59,567 bases of DNA from Candidatus Rokuibacteriota bacterium (lineage in GTDB: Bacteria; Methylomirabilota; Methylomirabilia; Rokubacteriales; CSP1-6): assembly GCA_016184125.1 (NCBI GenBank), contig JACPDG010000053.1, positions 1-59,567 on the forward strand, written 5' to 3'. Below, one piece after another: positions 25,587-35,372 of the stretch. The notes beneath the pieces were generated by a model. It was given only the letters and a program-made list of their open reading frames with translations. It was not told the DNA's origin and made no database searches. Within the stretch, counting starts at the first letter, position 1, and each line of letters begins with the position of its first letter. The translations under genes and the position numbers were made by a program.

Positions 25587-26305
25587 GCGACCGCCCGTCT
25601 CTCGGCCTGCCAGGCTCATCGGCCGCCGTCGCCGACAACCGGGCGGTCTGGTCGCGGCGCGACGCGATCGAGCTGCGCGAGTCACGCTTGCGCAAGGTCG
25701 AGCGGCTGATCGCCCAAGACGAGCCGGGCGATCTGCTCGACGTCGGCTGCGGCGCGGGCGAGTTCTCGGCCCGATGCATCGCGCTGGGATGGCGCGTCTT
25801 CGGGCTCGAGCTCATCGTCGCGCAGGCCACGCGCGCGGCCGCGCGCGGGGTCGTCGCAGTCGCCGGCGAAGTGTCGGGAGGCCTTCCGTTCAGATCCGGT
25901 GTATTCGATGCCGTCTTCGCGGGCGAGATCATCGAGCACCTGCTCGACACCGACGGGTTCCTCGCCGAGGTCCACCGCGTGCTCCGGCCGGCCGGCGCGG
26001 TCGTGATCACGACCCCGAACCTCGCGAGCTTCGAGAACCGGGTGCGGCTGCTGTGCGGCCGATACCCCGAGTGGGTCGACTACCGGCTCGGCAGCTCGGG
26101 ACATGTGCGCGCGTACACGCCGAGGGTGCTCCGCAGCCAGATCGAGCGCCACGGCTTCCGCGTCGAGCGCCACGTCGGGAACTGGGTCCCCTTCGTGCCG
26201 CAGCGCTGGGCGGACGACGTGGGGCATCCGTGGCTTTCGTGTACGGGTGACTGGTGGCCGAACCTGGCCATGGCGATCGTGATGAAGTGCCGGAAGACTC
26301 GATGA
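25583..26305 (+). CDS. SAM-dependent methyltransferase
   Basis: A 240-residue class I methyltransferase with LLDVGCGAGEFSARC, VFGLELI and FDAVFAGEIIEHLLDTDGFL. Late residues FENRVRLLCGRYPEWVDYRLGSSGHVRAYTPRVLRSQIERHGF are usual for methyltransferases of EPS loci. The GTG start overlaps the preceding stop. Three methyltransferases in a row imply a multiply methylated or otherwise hydrophobic polymer. Confidence 0.86.
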   Translation: MSDRPSLGLPGSSAAVADNRAVWSRRDAIELRESRLRKVERLIAQDEPGDLLDVGCGAGEFSARCIALGWRVFGLELIVAQATRAAARGVVAVAGEVSGGLPFRSGVFDAVFAGEIIEHLLDTDGFLAEVHRVLRPAGAVVITTPNLASFENRVRLLCGRYPEWVDYRLGSSGHVRAYTPRVLRSQIERHGFRVERHVGNWVPFVPQRWADDVGHPWLSCTGDWWPNLAMAIVMKCRKTR

Positions 26306-27207
26306 CACCCGACGTCTCGGTCGTCATCGTGAACTGGAACACCGGTCCGCTCCTCGAGCGCGCCGTCGGCCGCGTACGCGAGCGCGCCGACGTGCCGATC
26401 GAACTCGTCGTCGTCGACAACGCGTCTGTGGACGGCAGCGCGGATTTTCTGCGCGACGCGCCGGACGCCACGCTGATCGTGAACGCCGCGAACGCGGGGT
26501 TCGCGCGCGCGTCGAACCAGGGAATCCGGGCCAGCCGCGGGCGGTACGTCCTCGTGCTCAACCCGGATACCGAAGTGGAGCGTGGCACCGTCGCCGCGCT
26601 CGTCCGCTTCATGGATGAGCATCCGGACGCGGGAGCGGCCGCGCCGGCGCTGATCAATCCCGATGGCTCGCTGCAGCCCTCCGGCGGACCGTTCCCGTCG
26701 CTCGCCGCGCTGCTCGCGATGCACCCGGCCCTCGCGCCGATCCTGCACGCGCCGCCGTCCGCGATGCTGAAGCGCGACTTCGGGCGTGACGCCGACGTCG
26801 ACGAGGTCTCTGGAGCGTGCATGATGCTCCGCAGGGAGGCGCTGGACGACGCCGGCGCGTTCGACGAGCGCTTCTTCCTGTACTTCGAGGACGTGGACCT
26901 CTGCCTGAGGCTCAAGCGCCGCGGCTGGCGCGTGTGCTACGTGCCCGGAGCGCGAGTCGTGCACCACTGGCGCTCGCGGACGGATCCGAGCCCCGACGCG
27001 CAGGTCCATCACCTGCGGTCGAAGCTCCGCTACGTTCGCAAGCACTTCGGCCTGTCTGGCGCGCTCCTGCTCCGAGCCGTCGGGACGGGGGTGTACGCGG
27101 GGCTGTTCGGCATGGCGCTCGTGCGACACGTGCTGGCCGGCGCCCCGGAAGCGGGCGGCGACGTCCGGCGCTCGGCGAGCCTCCTGCGAGCCTGTCTGGC
27201 GAGGTAG
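26302..27207 (+). CDS. Family 2 glycosyltransferase (rhamnosyltransferase-like)
   Basis: A 301-residue GT2 of the WbbL/rhamnosyltransferase type: DVSVVIVNWNTGPLLERAVG, VVDNASVDGS, NAGFARASNQGIRASRGRYVLVLNPDTEV and the acceptor-side FDERFFLYFEDVDLCLRLKRRGW with its ED pair. ATGA overlap at the start. It probably adds a deoxysugar to the lipid-linked unit at the inner face of the membrane. Confidence 0.87.
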   Translation: MTPDVSVVIVNWNTGPLLERAVGRVRERADVPIELVVVDNASVDGSADFLRDAPDATLIVNAANAGFARASNQGIRASRGRYVLVLNPDTEVERGTVAALVRFMDEHPDAGAAAPALINPDGSLQPSGGPFPSLAALLAMHPALAPILHAPPSAMLKRDFGRDADVDEVSGACMMLRREALDDAGAFDERFFLYFEDVDLCLRLKRRGWRVCYVPGARVVHHWRSRTDPSPDAQVHHLRSKLRYVRKHFGLSGALLLRAVGTGVYAGLFGMALVRHVLAGAPEAGGDVRRSASLLRACLAR

Positions 27208-27210
27208 AGC

Positions 27211-28323
27211 GTGCGCGTCGGGATCCACTCCACCACCACCACGGCATGCGGCATCGCGGACTACACGCGAGATCTCGTCGCCGGCCTCACCGACCTCGCG
27301 GACGTGCGGCTGGTGCCCGTCCGCGAGCCGTGCCGGAATCCCGTCCGGATGCTCCCGGTCGCGCGTGCGCTCAGCCTGGCGGACGTCGCGCACGTCCAGC
27401 ACAACTACGGCTTCTGGGGGCGCGGCAGCCTGAGTTACCGGCTCGCGTTCGAGACGCTGATGCGCGCGCTCACGGTCCCCGCGGTCGTCACCGCTCACTC
27501 GGTACGGCCTGTCGGCGTCGACCGGGCCCGGCCGTGGCACCGCCAGGGGCTCGCGGCGCTCCTCGGCCTCGACACCTTCATCGACCGCACGACGTTCGCG
27601 CTTGCGGACCGCGTCATCGTCCACAGCCGCGCTCACCGGAGCCGGTTGGTCGAGCGCGGGATTCCGGAGGACCGCGTCGTCGAGGTGATGCCGGGCGCGC
27701 CCCGGCTTCCCGGGGTGCCGGCGGGCGCCGTCGAGCAGTTCCGCGCGGCCTGGGGACTCGGGGGCAGGATCGTGCTCGCGCTCTTCGGCTTCATCCAGCC
27801 CAACAAGGGCTGCGAGCTCGCGGTCGACGCGCTCCAGCACCTGCCGAAGGAGTTCGTGCTCATGCTCGTGGGCGGCGTGCGGACCGAGGCCGAGGCGTGG
27901 TACGGCGCGCAGCTCCGGGAACGCATCGAGCGCGCCGGCGTCGACGACAGGGTGAGGATCACCGGCTTCCTCGCGCGGTCGGAGCTCGCCGCGGCGCTCG
28001 CGGCGGCAGACGTCTGCGTCCTCCCGTACGGCGCCGACGACAACGTCTCGTACTCGGCGCGGCTGTGTCTGGCGGCGGAGAAGGCGCTGCTCGCATCGCC
28101 GCTGGGCGGCTTCGCGGAGCTTTGCGAGCGTTTCGGCTGCGTTGAGCTCTTCACATCGACGCGACCGGAGGCGATCGCGACGCTCGTTCACGAGGTCGTG
28201 CGTGACGAGAGTCGGCGCGCGGCCCTGGTCGACGGCGCTCGCCGCTACTGCCGGGAGCGGGCGTGGTCCCGGGTGGCCGCCGAGACGGCCGCGGTGTACC
28301 GCTCGGCGCTGGAGCGCCGGTGA
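27211..28323 (+). CDS. Family 4 glycosyltransferase
   Basis: A 370-residue GT-B enzyme beginning MRVGIHSTTTTACGIADYTRDL with the glycine-rich acceptor loop, and a C-terminal nucleotide-sugar domain (ALFGFIQPNKGCELAVDALQHL, ITGFLARSELAAALAAADVCVLPY). The usual EX7E glutamates are only weakly discernible near NVSYSARLCLAAEKALLAS. GTG 27211 lies 3 nt after the preceding stop. Confidence 0.84.
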   Translation: MRVGIHSTTTTACGIADYTRDLVAGLTDLADVRLVPVREPCRNPVRMLPVARALSLADVAHVQHNYGFWGRGSLSYRLAFETLMRALTVPAVVTAHSVRPVGVDRARPWHRQGLAALLGLDTFIDRTTFALADRVIVHSRAHRSRLVERGIPEDRVVEVMPGAPRLPGVPAGAVEQFRAAWGLGGRIVLALFGFIQPNKGCELAVDALQHLPKEFVLMLVGGVRTEAEAWYGAQLRERIERAGVDDRVRITGFLARSELAAALAAADVCVLPYGADDNVSYSARLCLAAEKALLASPLGGFAELCERFGCVELFTSTRPEAIATLVHEVVRDESRRAALVDGARRYCRERAWSRVAAETAAVYRSALERR

Positions 28324-29087
28324 CATCTCTCGGCACGGTCGCGCATCGCGCGCTTCGCCGGTTCGGCTACGACCTGGCTCCGTTTCCGCCGGTGGATTCC
28401 CTCGGTGCGCACCTGCGTGCGCTCTTCGCTCGGCTCGGGATCAACTGCGTGCTGGACGTCGGGGCCCACCGCGGCGAGTACGGACGCCTGCTGCGCACGC
28501 TCGGCTATCGCGGGCGCATCGTCTCGTTCGAGCCCGTCGTCGAGTCATTCGAGGCGGTGCAGCGGTGCGCGGCCTCCGATCCGGACTGGCGCGTCTTCCC
28601 CGTCGCGCTCGGCGCCGCCGCCGGGCCGCGACCGTTCCACGTCACCCGGGATCCGGCGTTCAGCTCGTTCTTCAGTGCGAACCCGCGCGGCCAGCACCGC
28701 TTCGGCGTCGAGATGGGCATCCAGCGCGTCGAGCGCGTGTCGGTGACGCGGCTGGATGCCGTGTTCGCCGAATGCGTGGACGGCATCGGCGCGCCTCGGA
28801 CGTTCCTCAAGCTCGACACCCAGGGCGCGGATCTCGAGGTGCTCGCGGGCGCGGGAACGCGGGTCGACGACATCCGCGCGCTCCAGTGCGAGGTGCCCGT
28901 CCTCGCGGTCTACGAGGGCGTCGACGACTACGTTACCGCGATCGGCCGCCTGAACCGGATGGGCTTCGAGCTGACGGGCATCTTCGCGGTCAGCCGTGAG
29001 CCGGATCTCAGGCTCCTGGAGCTCGATTGCGTCCTGCGGCGTCCGGAGGCGCCCGCCCGCTCGCACAGCGGACAGGAGGCACGGTGA
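28320..29087 (+). CDS. FkbM-family methyltransferase
   Basis: A 255-residue FkbM-type methyltransferase: CVLDVGAHRGEYGRLLRTLGYRGRIVSFEPV, then the diagnostic FLKLDTQGADLEVLAGAG. It would O-methylate a sugar hydroxyl. The GTG start overlaps the preceding stop (GTGA). It is the fourth methyltransferase of the locus. Confidence 0.9.
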   Translation: MTSLGTVAHRALRRFGYDLAPFPPVDSLGAHLRALFARLGINCVLDVGAHRGEYGRLLRTLGYRGRIVSFEPVVESFEAVQRCAASDPDWRVFPVALGAAAGPRPFHVTRDPAFSSFFSANPRGQHRFGVEMGIQRVERVSVTRLDAVFAECVDGIGAPRTFLKLDTQGADLEVLAGAGTRVDDIRALQCEVPVLAVYEGVDDYVTAIGRLNRMGFELTGIFAVSREPDLRLLELDCVLRRPEAPARSHSGQEAR

Positions 29088-30304
29088 CCCCGGATCGCCT
29101 GCGTGTCCTGGTCCTCAGCTCCACCGTTCCCTATCCGCCCTACGGCGGCGGCCGCATGCGGATCTACCAGGTGCTCCGGCGTCTCGGGCGCGATCACGAC
29201 GTCGACCTTCTCGCCCTCGCTCCACCGGGCGTGATGGAGCCGGAGAACGGCCTCGCCCGCCACTGCCGGCGCGTGGCGTTCGTGCCGGCGCCGCCCCCGC
29301 GCACCGGCGTGCGTCGCTGGAGCGTTGCGCTGAAGCATCTCGCGACGCTGACGGCGTTCGACGAGCACCCGGACGTCCGGCAGGCCGTTGTCGCGCTCGG
29401 CGATCGGTACGACGTGGTGGTCGTCGAGAACGTCTACATGCTGCCCTACGCCGCCGCGCTCCGCGACGTGCCGACGATCGTCGATGTCTTCGGCCTGTGG
29501 GCGGGCGGTGTCGTCCGCGATCTCGCCGCGCAGACGCGATGGACCGGGCGCCTCCATGTCCTCGTCACGTGGCTGAAGGCCAAGCGGGTCGAGCGCGGTC
29601 TCCGGCACATCGTGGACGCGGTCTCCGTCGTCTCGGAGTCCGATCGCCGATACCTTGCCGCGATCGACCCCGCGCTCACGATCTCCGTCGCCCCGAACGG
29701 TGTCGACACCGCGCTGTTCGTCCCGGAGCCGGAGTCCCCGCCGCCCCCGCTCAGCCTGCTGTTCACGGGCGCGATGGACTACGGAGCCAACGAGGACGCC
29801 GTCCTCCACTTCCTGCGCGAGATCTTCCCCCTCATCCGGGCGTCGCGACCGGACACCCGCCTATCGATCGTCGGGCGTGATCCGCGCCCCGCCGTGCTCG
29901 CCCATGCCCGCGATCCGGGCGTGACCGTGACCGGCGAGGTCGCCGACGTGCGCCCGTTTCTTGCCCGGGCCACGGTCGTGGTGGTTCCGATGCGGCTCGG
30001 GTCGGGAACCAGGCTGAAGATCCTCGAAGCGCTGGCGATGGCGCGCCCCGTCGTCTCGACACGGATTGGCGTCGAGGGCATCGCCCTCGTGCCCGGCCGC
30101 CACGTCGAGGTCGCCGACGAGCCGGCGCGCTTCGCCGATGCCGTCGTTCGCCTCGCGAACGACGCCGGCGCGCGGGCACGACTCGGACAGCAGGGGCGGG
30201 CCCTCGTGGAGGCCGGCCACGACTGGCAGGCCGTGCTCTCGCCGCTCGCCGATGCCGTCGTCGATGTCGCGCGGCGCCGCCCGAGGCGCGTGTGCCGGAC
30301 CTGA
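29084..30304 (+). CDS. Family 4 glycosyltransferase (XrtA-locus Stp1-like)
   Basis: A 406-residue GT-B enzyme. Its start VLVLSSTVPYPPYGGGRMRIYQVLRRLGRDHDVDLLAL and the C-terminal LLFTGAMDYGANEDAVLHFLREIFPLI and VVPMRLGSGTRLKILEALAMARPVVST resemble the sugar transferases found in PEP-CTERM/XrtA EPS loci. SD GGAGG at 29074-29079 precedes the GTG start, which also overlaps the preceding stop. The exact sugar is unknown. Confidence 0.83.
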   Translation: MTPDRLRVLVLSSTVPYPPYGGGRMRIYQVLRRLGRDHDVDLLALAPPGVMEPENGLARHCRRVAFVPAPPPRTGVRRWSVALKHLATLTAFDEHPDVRQAVVALGDRYDVVVVENVYMLPYAAALRDVPTIVDVFGLWAGGVVRDLAAQTRWTGRLHVLVTWLKAKRVERGLRHIVDAVSVVSESDRRYLAAIDPALTISVAPNGVDTALFVPEPESPPPPLSLLFTGAMDYGANEDAVLHFLREIFPLIRASRPDTRLSIVGRDPRPAVLAHARDPGVTVTGEVADVRPFLARATVVVVPMRLGSGTRLKILEALAMARPVVSTRIGVEGIALVPGRHVEVADEPARFADAVVRLANDAGARARLGQQGRALVEAGHDWQAVLSPLADAVVDVARRRPRRVCRT

Positions 30305-31047
30305 GCGTGGTGATCATCACGCGGAACGAAGCGGCGCGGATCGAGCGCTGCCTCGCCAGCGTGGCGTGGGCCGACGAGCTGATCATCGTGGATGCGGGGA
30401 GTACCGACGGCACCGCCGAGCGATGCCGGGCCTTCACGCCGCACGTGCTCGTGCGCGCGTTCGACTCGTTCGACCGGCAGAAGAACTTCGCCCTCGCGCA
30501 GGCGAGCGGGCGATGGATCCTCTCCGTGGACGCCGACGAGGTGGTCACGCCGGCGCTCGGCGACGAGATCCGCACGGTCGTCGCGCGTGACGGCAACGGG
30601 CACGCCGGCTTCGTGGTCCGTCGGACCAACTACCTGTGCGGCCGGCCCATCCGCCACGTCTGGGGGCGCGATGCGCTCGTCCGTCTCGTCCAGAACGGGC
30701 GGGGCCGCTTCGCGAACACCGTGCACGAAAAGCTCCAGGTCGACGGGCCGGTCGGTGATCTCCGCGAGCCGTTGTTGCACTACAACTCCGACACGCTGGC
30801 CGAGTACCTCGCGAAGAACCATCGGTACGTCGACCTCGAGGCCGCCGCCCGGCACGCTCGCGGCGAGCGGTTCCATCCGGTCCGGGCGGTGCTCGCCCCG
30901 CTTCGCGTCTTCCTCTTCCGCTACGTGCGGCTCGGCGGGTTCCGTGACGGCCCGATCGGGCTGATCCTCGCGATGCTGCTGGGGTTCTTCACGTTCGTGA
31001 TGCACGTGCGGCTGTGGGAGCTGCGGCAGGCCGAGCGCTCGGCATGA
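30292..31047 (+). CDS. Family 2 glycosyltransferase (WaaE-like)
   Basis: A 251-residue GT2: DLSVVIITRNEAARIERCLASVAWADELIIVDAGSTDGT, LSVDADEVVTPAL (the DAD motif) and GRFANTVHEKLQVDG, all typical of LPS-core beta-1,4-glucosyltransferase relatives. A C-terminal hydrophobic segment (GLILAMLLGFFTFVMHVRLW) probably anchors it. It overlaps the preceding gene by 13 nt. Confidence 0.86.
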   Translation: MPDLSVVIITRNEAARIERCLASVAWADELIIVDAGSTDGTAERCRAFTPHVLVRAFDSFDRQKNFALAQASGRWILSVDADEVVTPALGDEIRTVVARDGNGHAGFVVRRTNYLCGRPIRHVWGRDALVRLVQNGRGRFANTVHEKLQVDGPVGDLREPLLHYNSDTLAEYLAKNHRYVDLEAAARHARGERFHPVRAVLAPLRVFLFRYVRLGGFRDGPIGLILAMLLGFFTFVMHVRLWELRQAERSA

Positions 31048-32072
31048 AGGTGTCGATCGTGCTCCCGGTCCGCGATGCCGCCGCGACGCTCGGAGCCTGT
31101 CTCGACGCGCTCGCGGCGCAGACGGTCGCGCCCGCGGAGATCGTGATCGTCGACAACGGCTCCCGGGACGCATCGGCCGGGATCGCGCGGGCGTTCGCGG
31201 AGCGGGTGTCGGCGCTGGCCGTGTCCCGCGTGTCCGAGCCGCGACGGGGCGCCACCTTCGCCCGCAACCGCGGCGCCGCGCTCGCCCGGGGCGACGTGCT
31301 CGCGTTCATCGACGCCGATTGCGAGCCCGTGGCGGACTGGCTCGAGCGGGCGGTCGCCGCGTTCGAGCCCGGGATCGGCGCCGTCGCGGGCGCCGTCCAT
31401 CCCGCCCCGCCGCGGAGCGCGGTCGAGGCGGTCGCCGGCCTCTACACGCTGCGGAGCGGCACCGAGGCGATGGACGTGACCCGGTTCGGCCTCGTCACCG
31501 GCGGTTTTCCCACGGCGAACCTCCTCGTCCGACGCGACGTGTTCGTGGCGGCCGGGGGCTTCGACGAGAGCATCCCGATGCACGGCGAGGACTTCGACCT
31601 GTGCGCGCGCATCTACCGGCTCGATCAGCGTATCCGCTATGCGCCCGGCGCGATCGTTGTCCATCATCACCGGGCGACCCTCCGGGGGGTGGTGACGCAG
31701 GCGTTCAACCACGGCTCGTCGCACGCCTACCTGCTCCGCCGTCACTTCACGAGGAAGATCCTTATCGAGGGGCCGGGGGTGCGGTGGCAGCGCACCGACG
31801 TGCCGGCCCGTGTCTGGATCGATCTGGCGTCCGCGGACAAGAAGCTCGTCGCGCTGCTGCTCGCGTCCACGTGGATGCCCCCGTTCTGGGCACTGACCAC
31901 CGCGTACGTGCTGTACCTCTACGTCGACGCGCACCGGCGCTTCCGGCGCGAGGAGCGGACGGTGCCGATGGGCTCGCGGCTCATCGCACCGATCGTCCTG
32001 CTCGCGAAGTCGGCCGGCATGACGGCCGGGCGCGTCGCGGGAAGCGTCAGGTTCGGGGCCCTGTGCCTGTGA
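31044..32072 (+). CDS. Family 2 glycosyltransferase, membrane-anchored
   Basis: A 342-residue GT2 with KVSIVLPVRDAAATLGACLDAL, GATFARNRGAALARGDVLAFIDADCEP and SIPMHGEDFDLCARIYRLDQRIRY. Two hydrophobic stretches near the C-terminus (LLASTWMPPFWALTTAYVLYLYV and LIAPIVLLAKSAGM) suggest membrane association. ATGA overlap with the upstream gene. Confidence 0.86.
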   Translation: MKVSIVLPVRDAAATLGACLDALAAQTVAPAEIVIVDNGSRDASAGIARAFAERVSALAVSRVSEPRRGATFARNRGAALARGDVLAFIDADCEPVADWLERAVAAFEPGIGAVAGAVHPAPPRSAVEAVAGLYTLRSGTEAMDVTRFGLVTGGFPTANLLVRRDVFVAAGGFDESIPMHGEDFDLCARIYRLDQRIRYAPGAIVVHHHRATLRGVVTQAFNHGSSHAYLLRRHFTRKILIEGPGVRWQRTDVPARVWIDLASADKKLVALLLASTWMPPFWALTTAYVLYLYVDAHRRFRREERTVPMGSRLIAPIVLLAKSAGMTAGRVAGSVRFGALCL

Positions 32073-33196
32073 CGCCACGGGTCACCGCGGTCCTCGAGCT
32101 CGTTCCCGTGCTCGTCGTCGCCGGCGCGTCGAGAGTGCTGGTGGTGCTCGCCGGACGGTTCGGTCACCGCCACGTGCCGTGGGACCCGACGTCGCCGACG
32201 GACGCCGCGCTCGCTCCGACCTTGTTCCACTGGGACGCGCTCCGCTACGTCGAGATCGCCACCCACGGCTACACCAGCGAGGCCCTGACGGCGCACTTCC
32301 CGCTCTACCCGTTGCTGGCGGCGGCGATCGCCCGTGGCGCTCACGTGCCGGAGCGAGCCGCCCTGCTCGGCGTGGCGAACGTCGCGTTCGTGGCTGCCGC
32401 ATGCTTGCTGTACGTGGTCGGTCGCCACGCCGTCGGCGCCCGCGCGGCCACGATCGCCGTGGCCACGATGAGCTTCTTCCCGTCCACCGTCTTCCTGTCG
32501 GCCGCGTATCCCGAATCGCTCTTCCTGGCGCTCTCGCTCGTGGTGTTCCTCGCGCTCGAACGCGGCCACCTGTCCGTCGCCGCGGCCGTCGCCGGCCTCG
32601 CGGCGGCGTGTCGCCCGTTCGGCGTGCTCCTGGCACTGCCGGTCGTGCTCGACGCCTGGAGACGGCGCGACGCCGGCGTGGCGCGTCCGCTGCTCAGGTG
32701 CGCGATGCTTGCCGTCCTGTCCGTCTGGGGACTGCTCGCGTACCTGGCGTACCTCGCCGCCGTGTTCGGCAATGCCGCCGTGCTGGCCGGACCCCTGCCG
32801 CCGCCGGCGCTCGGCGAGTACCTGCCGTGGCGGCTGCTCGGGGCGGCGATCGCGTCCGGTTCGCGGGAAGCGGTCGTGAACGTCGCCTTCTTCACGGCCT
32901 TCCTCGTCGTGACGGTGCTCGCGATGCGGCGGCTGCCGGATCGGTACACGGCGTTCTCGCTCGGCATGCTGGCCCTCCTGTTCTGGCGCGCGCCCTACTT
33001 CGCGCAGTCCCCGGGCTACACGCATCTGGCCTTCGCGTCCGTCCACCGGTACGTGATCGCGGTCGCGCCCCTCCACCTCTCGGTGGCCGCACTGATCGGT
33101 GAGCGATCGGGACTCGCGGTCGCGTGGCTCGGCCTCTCGGCGGGGCTGTCGGTGTTCTGGACCGCGCTCTACGCGCAGGGGTACGTGATCCGATGA
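32069..33196 (+). CDS. Polytopic PIG-V-like mannosyltransferase
   Basis: A 375-residue protein with about 8-9 membrane segments. HWDALRYVEIATHGYTSE (about 54-71), FFPSTVFLSAAYPESLFLALSL and ACRPFGVLLALP correspond to the conserved luminal Trp-Asp loop and the SAAYSESLF motif of GPI mannosyltransferase PIG-V relatives. It would use a polyprenyl-phosphate sugar on the periplasmic side. GTG start, overlap GTGA. Confidence 0.78.
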   Translation: MTPRVTAVLELVPVLVVAGASRVLVVLAGRFGHRHVPWDPTSPTDAALAPTLFHWDALRYVEIATHGYTSEALTAHFPLYPLLAAAIARGAHVPERAALLGVANVAFVAAACLLYVVGRHAVGARAATIAVATMSFFPSTVFLSAAYPESLFLALSLVVFLALERGHLSVAAAVAGLAAACRPFGVLLALPVVLDAWRRRDAGVARPLLRCAMLAVLSVWGLLAYLAYLAAVFGNAAVLAGPLPPPALGEYLPWRLLGAAIASGSREAVVNVAFFTAFLVVTVLAMRRLPDRYTAFSLGMLALLFWRAPYFAQSPGYTHLAFASVHRYVIAVAPLHLSVAALIGERSGLAVAWLGLSAGLSVFWTALYAQGYVIR

Positions 33197-34263
33197 CGCC
33201 GGCGGAACGGATCGCGCGACCCGCGACGATGGGACGTGGGACGGCGGGCCCGGCATGGCCGATGGTCTCGGTCCTGATCAGCACGAAGGACCGGCGCGCG
33301 GATCTCGCGCGGGCCCTCGCGTCGCTGCGGGCGCAGGAGTATCCGCGCGAGCGTGTCCAGATGGTGGTGGTGGAAGAGACCGACGCGCCGGCGCCGCCGC
33401 CCGACGTCCTGTACGTCCCCATCCCGCGCGAGGGCCGCGGGTTCGGTTACACGCGCGCCGTGGCGCTCCGCCATGCGCGGGGGGACATCGTGGCCTTCAC
33501 GGACGACGACTGCGTCGTGACGCCGTCATGGCTTCGGGAGCTCGTCACGCCGTTTCTCGACGACCCGGCCGTGCTCGGCGTCGCGGGTGCCGTGCGGGTG
33601 AAGGACGCGAACACGGTCGGCATCTGCGAGAACGTCCTTGGCTTCCCCGGGGGCGGACTCTCGTACCTGACCCGGGCGGGCGGGCGCGTCGTCGACACCG
33701 TCCATCTCTCGACGTGCAACTGCGCCTACCGCACGGAGGTCCTCGGCGCCGTGGGCGGCTTCCCGGAAGTCGCTCCGTTCAGCGGAGAGGACTACCTCGT
33801 GGGCCGCCGCGTGAGCCGGCTCGGCCGCTGCGTCTATGCGCCGCGCGCGGTCGTGTTCCACAAGCCCCGGGGCACGCTGGGTGCGGTGCTGCGGTGGTTC
33901 GTCCGGCGCGGCCGCCAGGAAGTCTGGCTCCTCCGCCACCATCCCGATGTCTTCGAGCTCGGCGCCTGCGACCTCATCCGGACGTCTCTGGTGGTGCGCG
34001 TCACCGGCGCGCTCGCGCTCGGGGGCCTGCTCGGGATCCCGACGCTCGCCACGCTGGGCGCGCTGCTGCTCGCGTACGGGGTTGCCCAGAATGTTCGCTA
34101 CCGATTCGCCTGGCGCTACCACCGCACGGCCTGGCTCCCGGTGGTGCTCCCGGCCACGAAGCTCGCCATGGGGGTGGGCGGAGAGGTCGGGCGATGGATC
34201 GAGGCGCTCGGCTGGGCGCGTGAGGTCGGCTCGAAGCGCAGGCCGGTGGGAGCGCGACGATGA
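33193..34263 (+). CDS. Family 2 glycosyltransferase
   Basis: A 356-residue GT2 with MVSVLISTKDRRADLARALASLRAQ, GDIVAFTDDDCVVTPSWL (metal motif DDD) and the acceptor segment SGEDYLVGRRVSRLGRCVY. A hydrophobic pair near 270-310 (VTGALALGGLLGIPTLATLGALLLAYGVAQ) anchors it. ATGA overlap at both ends. Confidence 0.86.
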   Translation: MTPAERIARPATMGRGTAGPAWPMVSVLISTKDRRADLARALASLRAQEYPRERVQMVVVEETDAPAPPPDVLYVPIPREGRGFGYTRAVALRHARGDIVAFTDDDCVVTPSWLRELVTPFLDDPAVLGVAGAVRVKDANTVGICENVLGFPGGGLSYLTRAGGRVVDTVHLSTCNCAYRTEVLGAVGGFPEVAPFSGEDYLVGRRVSRLGRCVYAPRAVVFHKPRGTLGAVLRWFVRRGRQEVWLLRHHPDVFELGACDLIRTSLVVRVTGALALGGLLGIPTLATLGALLLAYGVAQNVRYRFAWRYHRTAWLPVVLPATKLAMGVGGEVGRWIEALGWAREVGSKRRPVGARR

Positions 34264-35372
34264 CGCAGCCGATCCTGCTCGTCTCGAACCATGCCGACAT
34301 GGTCGGGGGAGGCGAGGCGAGCCTGCTGGCGCTGCTCAGGGGGCTCGATCGCGCGTGCTGGCGGCCGACGCTCCTCGTCCCGGGCGAGGGGCCGGTGGCC
34401 GCGCGCGCGCGCGCCCTCGGCGTTCCCGTGCGTGTCGTGCCGCTTCCGTCCCTCCGCCGACCCGGCGCGTCCAGCGTGCGCAGCCTCCGCGCGCTGCGAC
34501 GGCTAATCACCGAGACCGACGCGCGTCTCGTCCACGCCAACGGCTCGCGGGCGATGGCCTACGCCGGGCTCGCGGCGCGCCTGACCGGGCGCCCCGCCAT
34601 CTGGCACGTCCGCATCCTCGAGAGCGATCCGTGGCTCGACTGGTTGCTCGCGCGGCTCGCGACGCGGACGATCGCGATCTCCGAGGCCGTTCGCGATCGC
34701 CTTCGGGGGTGGGGCTCCGCCTACGCGCGCTGCGCGGTCGTTCCGAACGGGCTCGATCTCGACGGGTTCCGGCCGTCCGAGACTCCGGCGTCGGTCAGAC
34801 GGCGCCTCGGCGTCACGCCCGGCGCGAGCCTCGTCGGCACCGTGGGACGTCTCGTCGCGTTCAAGGGCCAGCGCGTCCTGCTCGAGGCCTTCGCGCGCCT
34901 CCTCGGAAGCCACCCGTCGGTCGAGCTCGTCATCGTCGGCGACGGCCCAGACCGCGGGGCGCTAGAGGCCAGGGCGCGCGAGCTCGGCGTCGCGGCGGCC
35001 GTGCGTTTCACCGGCCACCGCGAGGACGTGGCTGACCTCGTGGCGGCGGTCGACGTGTTCGTGCTGCCGTCGGTGGCGGAGCCCTCGGGGCGCGTGCTGC
35101 TGGAGGCGATGGCGCTCGAGCGTCCCATCGTGGCCACGGCGGCCGGCGGCGTGCCCGAGGTCGTCGTCGACGGTGTGACGGGCCTGCTCGTGCGTCCGGC
35201 GGATCCAGACGCCCTGGCGAAGGCGGTGGCGGCGCTCCTCGACGATCCCGGGCGAGCGCGCGCGCTCGCGCGCGCAGGACGGCGGCGCGTCGAAGAGCAC
35301 TACAGCCTTGCCCGTCACGCCGAGCGTGTCGGCGCCATCTATCGCGCCGTGCTGGAGACGGGGCCGCGGTGA
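34260..35372 (+). CDS. Family 4 glycosyltransferase
   Basis: A 370-residue GT-B enzyme with the N-terminal loop SNHADMVGGGEASLLALLRGL, GRLVAFKGQRVLLEAFARL and a clear EX7E-type end, VLPSVAEPSGRVLLEAMALERPIVAT. ATG 34260 overlaps the preceding stop. Confidence 0.9.
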   Translation: MTQPILLVSNHADMVGGGEASLLALLRGLDRACWRPTLLVPGEGPVAARARALGVPVRVVPLPSLRRPGASSVRSLRALRRLITETDARLVHANGSRAMAYAGLAARLTGRPAIWHVRILESDPWLDWLLARLATRTIAISEAVRDRLRGWGSAYARCAVVPNGLDLDGFRPSETPASVRRRLGVTPGASLVGTVGRLVAFKGQRVLLEAFARLLGSHPSVELVIVGDGPDRGALEARARELGVAAAVRFTGHREDVADLVAAVDVFVLPSVAEPSGRVLLEAMALERPIVATAAGGVPEVVVDGVTGLLVRPADPDALAKAVAALLDDPGRARALARAGRRRVEEHYSLARHAERVGAIYRAVLETGPR